Below are positions 38,314-64,000 of a DNA stretch of 64,000 nucleotides, piece by piece. Position 1 is the stretch's first letter; every line of letters begins with the position of its first letter. Made by a program: the position numbers and the translations under genes. Origin of the DNA: Lethocerus indicus (Eukaryota; Arthropoda; Insecta; Hemiptera; Belostomatidae); contig JACDQD010000004.1 in the NCBI GenBank assembly GCA_019843655.1, forward strand, positions 31,507,872 to 31,571,871, given 5' to 3'. Below the pieces are notes generated by a model. That model was not told where the DNA came from. It worked only from the letters and a program-made list of their open reading frames with translations, and did no database searches.

Positions 38314-41281
38314 TAATAAAGGTAAATGGATACTGGTTTTTTGTTTAATTTTAAGCTTAATTTATTTTCTAATTTTTTGTCTGTACATCTATTATACAGT
38401 TAATTCAGTGAAAATGTTTTTAAGAAATACACACATTATCCAATCTGTATAATGTGTATTTTTGATTGAAAAGTAACTAGTAACCCATTTTTAAATTAGA
38501 GTATTTTTCTGTACATTTATGTGAAATCATACATTGAACCTTATTTATGAATTTGTATATATCATAAAACTATAAATAATTGAAGTGTTGATGATAATAA
38601 ATAACGAATTTTATTTATTTTACAGGTATCGGTAGCTGTGATTCATTCATCTTAAGATATTGCAGCACTTTATGTAATTAGATTCCAGTGGCTGTTCTGA
38701 ATAAATATTAAGTTACATGAGAATATATTGATGAATCGCAACATCTTTGTTGTGCTCTTAGCACAGAAATTGTAAAAATATTCTATTATAAAATTTCCCC
38801 AGGTCTTTATATTTTTATTTCTTTTTCAATGTTTGTATTAATTAGAGCAGAAGATTTGTTTACACTGACTCATATAATACTAAATCAAATCAGTCATCAA
38901 TTTTATACATTACATTGTATTTGTATTTGCTATGTTTCGGTGAGCATATTACAGATTTATGTTCATTAATATGCCTTTTCATTTTTACAATTTTTATATG
39001 CATATAAATGCATTTTTATGATGAATAATATAAATAGATCGCTATAGTAATGCTTGAATTATTTTTTACTGTTCTACAAGTGAAATCCAATTTATCTTAA
39101 TTATCTCTTAGTTCTGTATAATTTGACTGTTAAATCAGTCATTTTGGTATATTTTGTAACACGTAAAAATATTGAATAATATTGTGATGTGTTTGTCAGA
39201 TTGTCCTTAATATAAATAATCAGATGTATATTTTAACTTCTATCACTACAGCTCTCACCCTATATTATTATTTTATTATTGAATGTCGCCACTTGTATTA
39301 TAAATAAATATATTTTATGTGCAAATCATTGATGTTGAATTGTGGGACCTATTGATATAACGTATGTGAACTGATTATTGATATGTTATGTGAATTTAAT
39401 GATCTGAATAAAAAAGTAATTTGTGCAGATATATTCATGATGTTAGGATATGTATTTCCAATACATAGTATTTTTTTAAAACTTTTATTAAAAATGAAAC
39501 TGAGTAGAAATAAGGTAAGACTAACTAACTAATGTAATGATTGTAATATGATAGAAAATAAAAGTAAATATAATTAAAGTTCTAAATCTTTTAAATAATT
39601 TCAATATAAATGGAATGGTATGTGAACATTTAAATGATTACATTCAATTAGGAGTTGGGAATAAAAGTGTTTTGTATTAATAAGACAAATGGTACTATAA
39701 ATTAAATATATTTATTTACATTTATAACCATTATCACTATTAGTCTAGTTAGCTCATCATTTGATTTCTGTTTTTACTTTCACGCATATTTTTAAATATT
39801 AAAAAGTCAAGTAAACAAAATAAATTCTAATATACCTCCATAGTACATACATCTTAGAGATTGTTAATTGTAGTTAAACTATAATACAATACATATGTTA
39901 AAATCTAACTTCCAACAAGAAGCAATAAATACTAGTCAAAATATAATTTGTGTGCCTAAATATTCGAGTAATTAAGGCACTATTTGAAGTATTGCTTAAG
40001 CTCATTGTAATATCAATTTTTTTGTACAGACTCATTACTTAATTAGGCACTAAAGAAGATATTTTAAGTGTCAAATTCGCTTGTGCATATGTATTGAACA
40101 TAGACATCGGAAAAAAACACTGTCATTAGAGATCATGTTAGATACCTCTAGTCTTTTAGTATAACAAATTTATAACAATTACAATAAGTGTAATGGCACA
40201 TTAGTAATTTACAGTAAAATTTTGATAAATTGACTAACATCATTTGGTCTATATACACAATTATTCCACTAATTAAGCTTCAAAATTGCAAATAGCATAA
40301 ATCACATTGTATGAGATTTTCATTACTTACGACATTTGCTTAAGTCACCCTTGCCTGCTCGACAGTTTATTTACATTCACAGTTTAATAAACAAATTCAC
40401 CGTACCCTCTTCAGTTAATTTACACATATAAAATAATATTTACCCCACTGGAACTGTCTGTATATTTATAAGCCTAATCTAATAAACAATAAAAAACAAA
40501 ACAAAATATCCTCGAAATATTAACCTCTTATTGAATGTGCCCATAAAGAATCTTATACTTTGATGTCTTCTAAATTCATCAAAAAAATACTACTATTATG
40601 TTTTGTAAAACCGAAACACAGTAGCTACTAATGTTTTATATCATACCTTTTGGGGTAAAAATAAACAGAAATTTCAGAATAGCTTGTTATTATAAATATA
40701 TTTTGGGGAGTGAAAGATTATTTATTTATTTCAAAAGCACTTTTTCTCTTCAGACTTATAAAAAATAAAAGAGGATGAATAGAAGTAAGTTTATAATAGG
40801 ACCTTATTTTTGTAATAAGTTGTTCATGTCAACTTAGTACTGTTTAGTCAGGTATTTCTTATAACTATTTATGGGTCTTTGGATGGTTGAAATGTTTTCC
40901 ACATTTGTCCAAATTTTATGCTGATTTGATTGAATGTTTAGGAGCTATCACAAAATCATTCATATCATCATCATTTCATTGATACATAAAAACCATTAGG
41001 GTCAAGATATTCATTAAAGAATGTCATGAATGACATTCATTAATGAATGTATGTAAATTTTGATCATGTGTAGTAGTAGCAGTTATATCAGGAACTAAAC
41101 TTTCGTGTATACCACGTTTGATTGTCCCTATTTTAAATATACATTGTGAGCATTCGACATGATTTTTTGTAGAAAAAAATCTCGCTCGCTGTTGGAGCAG
41201 CGCACTATTTAATAATAAATTCCGTGTTAAATAGCTGCCAGGGTACATACTTGTGAGTAAAAATGAGTTAAAAAAATTAGA
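38314..41281. other. Convergent intergenic region between Wdr12 and the integrin gene
   Basis: AT-rich DNA without coding evidence. It should contain the Wdr12 3' untranslated region on the left and the integrin 3' untranslated region on the right. TTTATT at 40721-40730 gives two overlapping AATAAA signals on the minus strand about 550 bases after the integrin stop. A long hairpin lies at 41009-41048. Confidence 0.55.
41009..41048. repeat. Hairpin with 18-bp arms in the presumed integrin 3' untranslated region
   Basis: The arms ATTCATTAAAGAATGTCA and TGACATTCATTAATGAAT pair with one mismatch around a four-base loop. The right arm overlaps the perfect palindrome CATTCATTAATGAATG. It lies 234 bases after the integrin stop codon on that strand. 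It could be a stem in the transcript or a replication slippage product. Confidence 0.8.
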
Positions 41282-63591
<22,310 letters not shown>

Positions 63592-64000
63592 CTGCAAATA
63601 AATAGGCGTGGCAATTATTCAACGAATGGGGAATCTTTTTGGGGTTTTCTTCAATTGAAAAACTTATCATACGGAGTCCTTCAAATGTCCGCCCTCAACG
63701 AATCATTCTGCGCTCGTAATACTTCGAAAACCGTTTAAATGGACCTCTTAAACAATTTTAATTTTATAAGCGCTCTTCTCTTGATAACGTTAAGGATACA
63801 CCTACAAAATTCTCGTCCGTCAATTCTTCTTCGTCTTTGCGTTCTATCGTTGTACAGGTTTCGACGTAATTACTTAACGTCACTATTCTTCGTTAACGTT
63901 CATCCTGCGTGTCCCAACTCCCGACGCGCTGGCCTAAATCCTAATTAGTTCAATTACATAACGCGCCCTCGCGTTTTAACAATAATTTTCCCCACGAATA
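63592..64000. other. Integrin intron running off the right edge
   Basis: No exon is supported in this stretch. The remaining N-terminal integrin exons, including the signal peptide, should lie beyond the window. Confidence 0.5.

Overview
The window reads as nuclear DNA of an insect. It is AT-rich, its genes are split by GT-AG introns with A/T-rich flanks, and the right-hand gene is an integrin alpha chain whose cytoplasmic tail resembles the insect alpha-PS2 (inflated) family. The species cannot be fixed from the sequence.

Layout, left to right. (1) 1-247, minus: the 5' end of an unrecognised basic protein that runs off the left edge. (2) 1862-2910, minus: a two-exon LYR-family gene matching ETFRF1/LYRM5. 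(3) 3660-4269: ten head-to-tail 61-bp units between two divergent genes, each carrying a near-consensus CTCF-type core. (4) 5424-8135, plus: sideroflexin, 8 exons. (5) 11020-28124, plus: dynactin p150 (Dctn1/Glued), about 25 coding exons. (6) 28797-34246, minus: Elongator subunit 2 (Elp2), 13 exons, tail-to-tail with Dctn1. (7) 34575-38313, plus: Wdr12, 9 exons, head-to-head with Elp2 across 328 bp. (8) 41282 to beyond the right edge, minus: the last 17 exons of an integrin alpha-PS2-like gene, with introns of 4-6 kb on the right. All six named gene models were rebuilt by following reading phase through each splice junction. The complete ones come out at 83, 320, 1296, 809 and 435 residues, close to the usual family lengths.

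The first genes are cellular housekeeping functions: mitochondrial flavoprotein regulation and serine transport, microtubule motor cofactor, tRNA modification and ribosome assembly. The last is a developmental adhesion receptor. The neighbours do not form an operon-like pathway. The links visible here are shared intergenic regions: the divergent pair 2/4 around the CTCF-like array, the divergent pair 6/7 with a compact promoter, and the convergent pair 5/6.

The main points for follow-up are the CTCF-like tandem array, a 716-codon Ser/Gly-rich single-exon insertion before the furin site of the integrin, a hammerhead-ribozyme-like motif in an integrin intron, and two related short inverted-repeat elements (one in an Elp2 intron, one in an integrin intron) that look like one undescribed MITE family.
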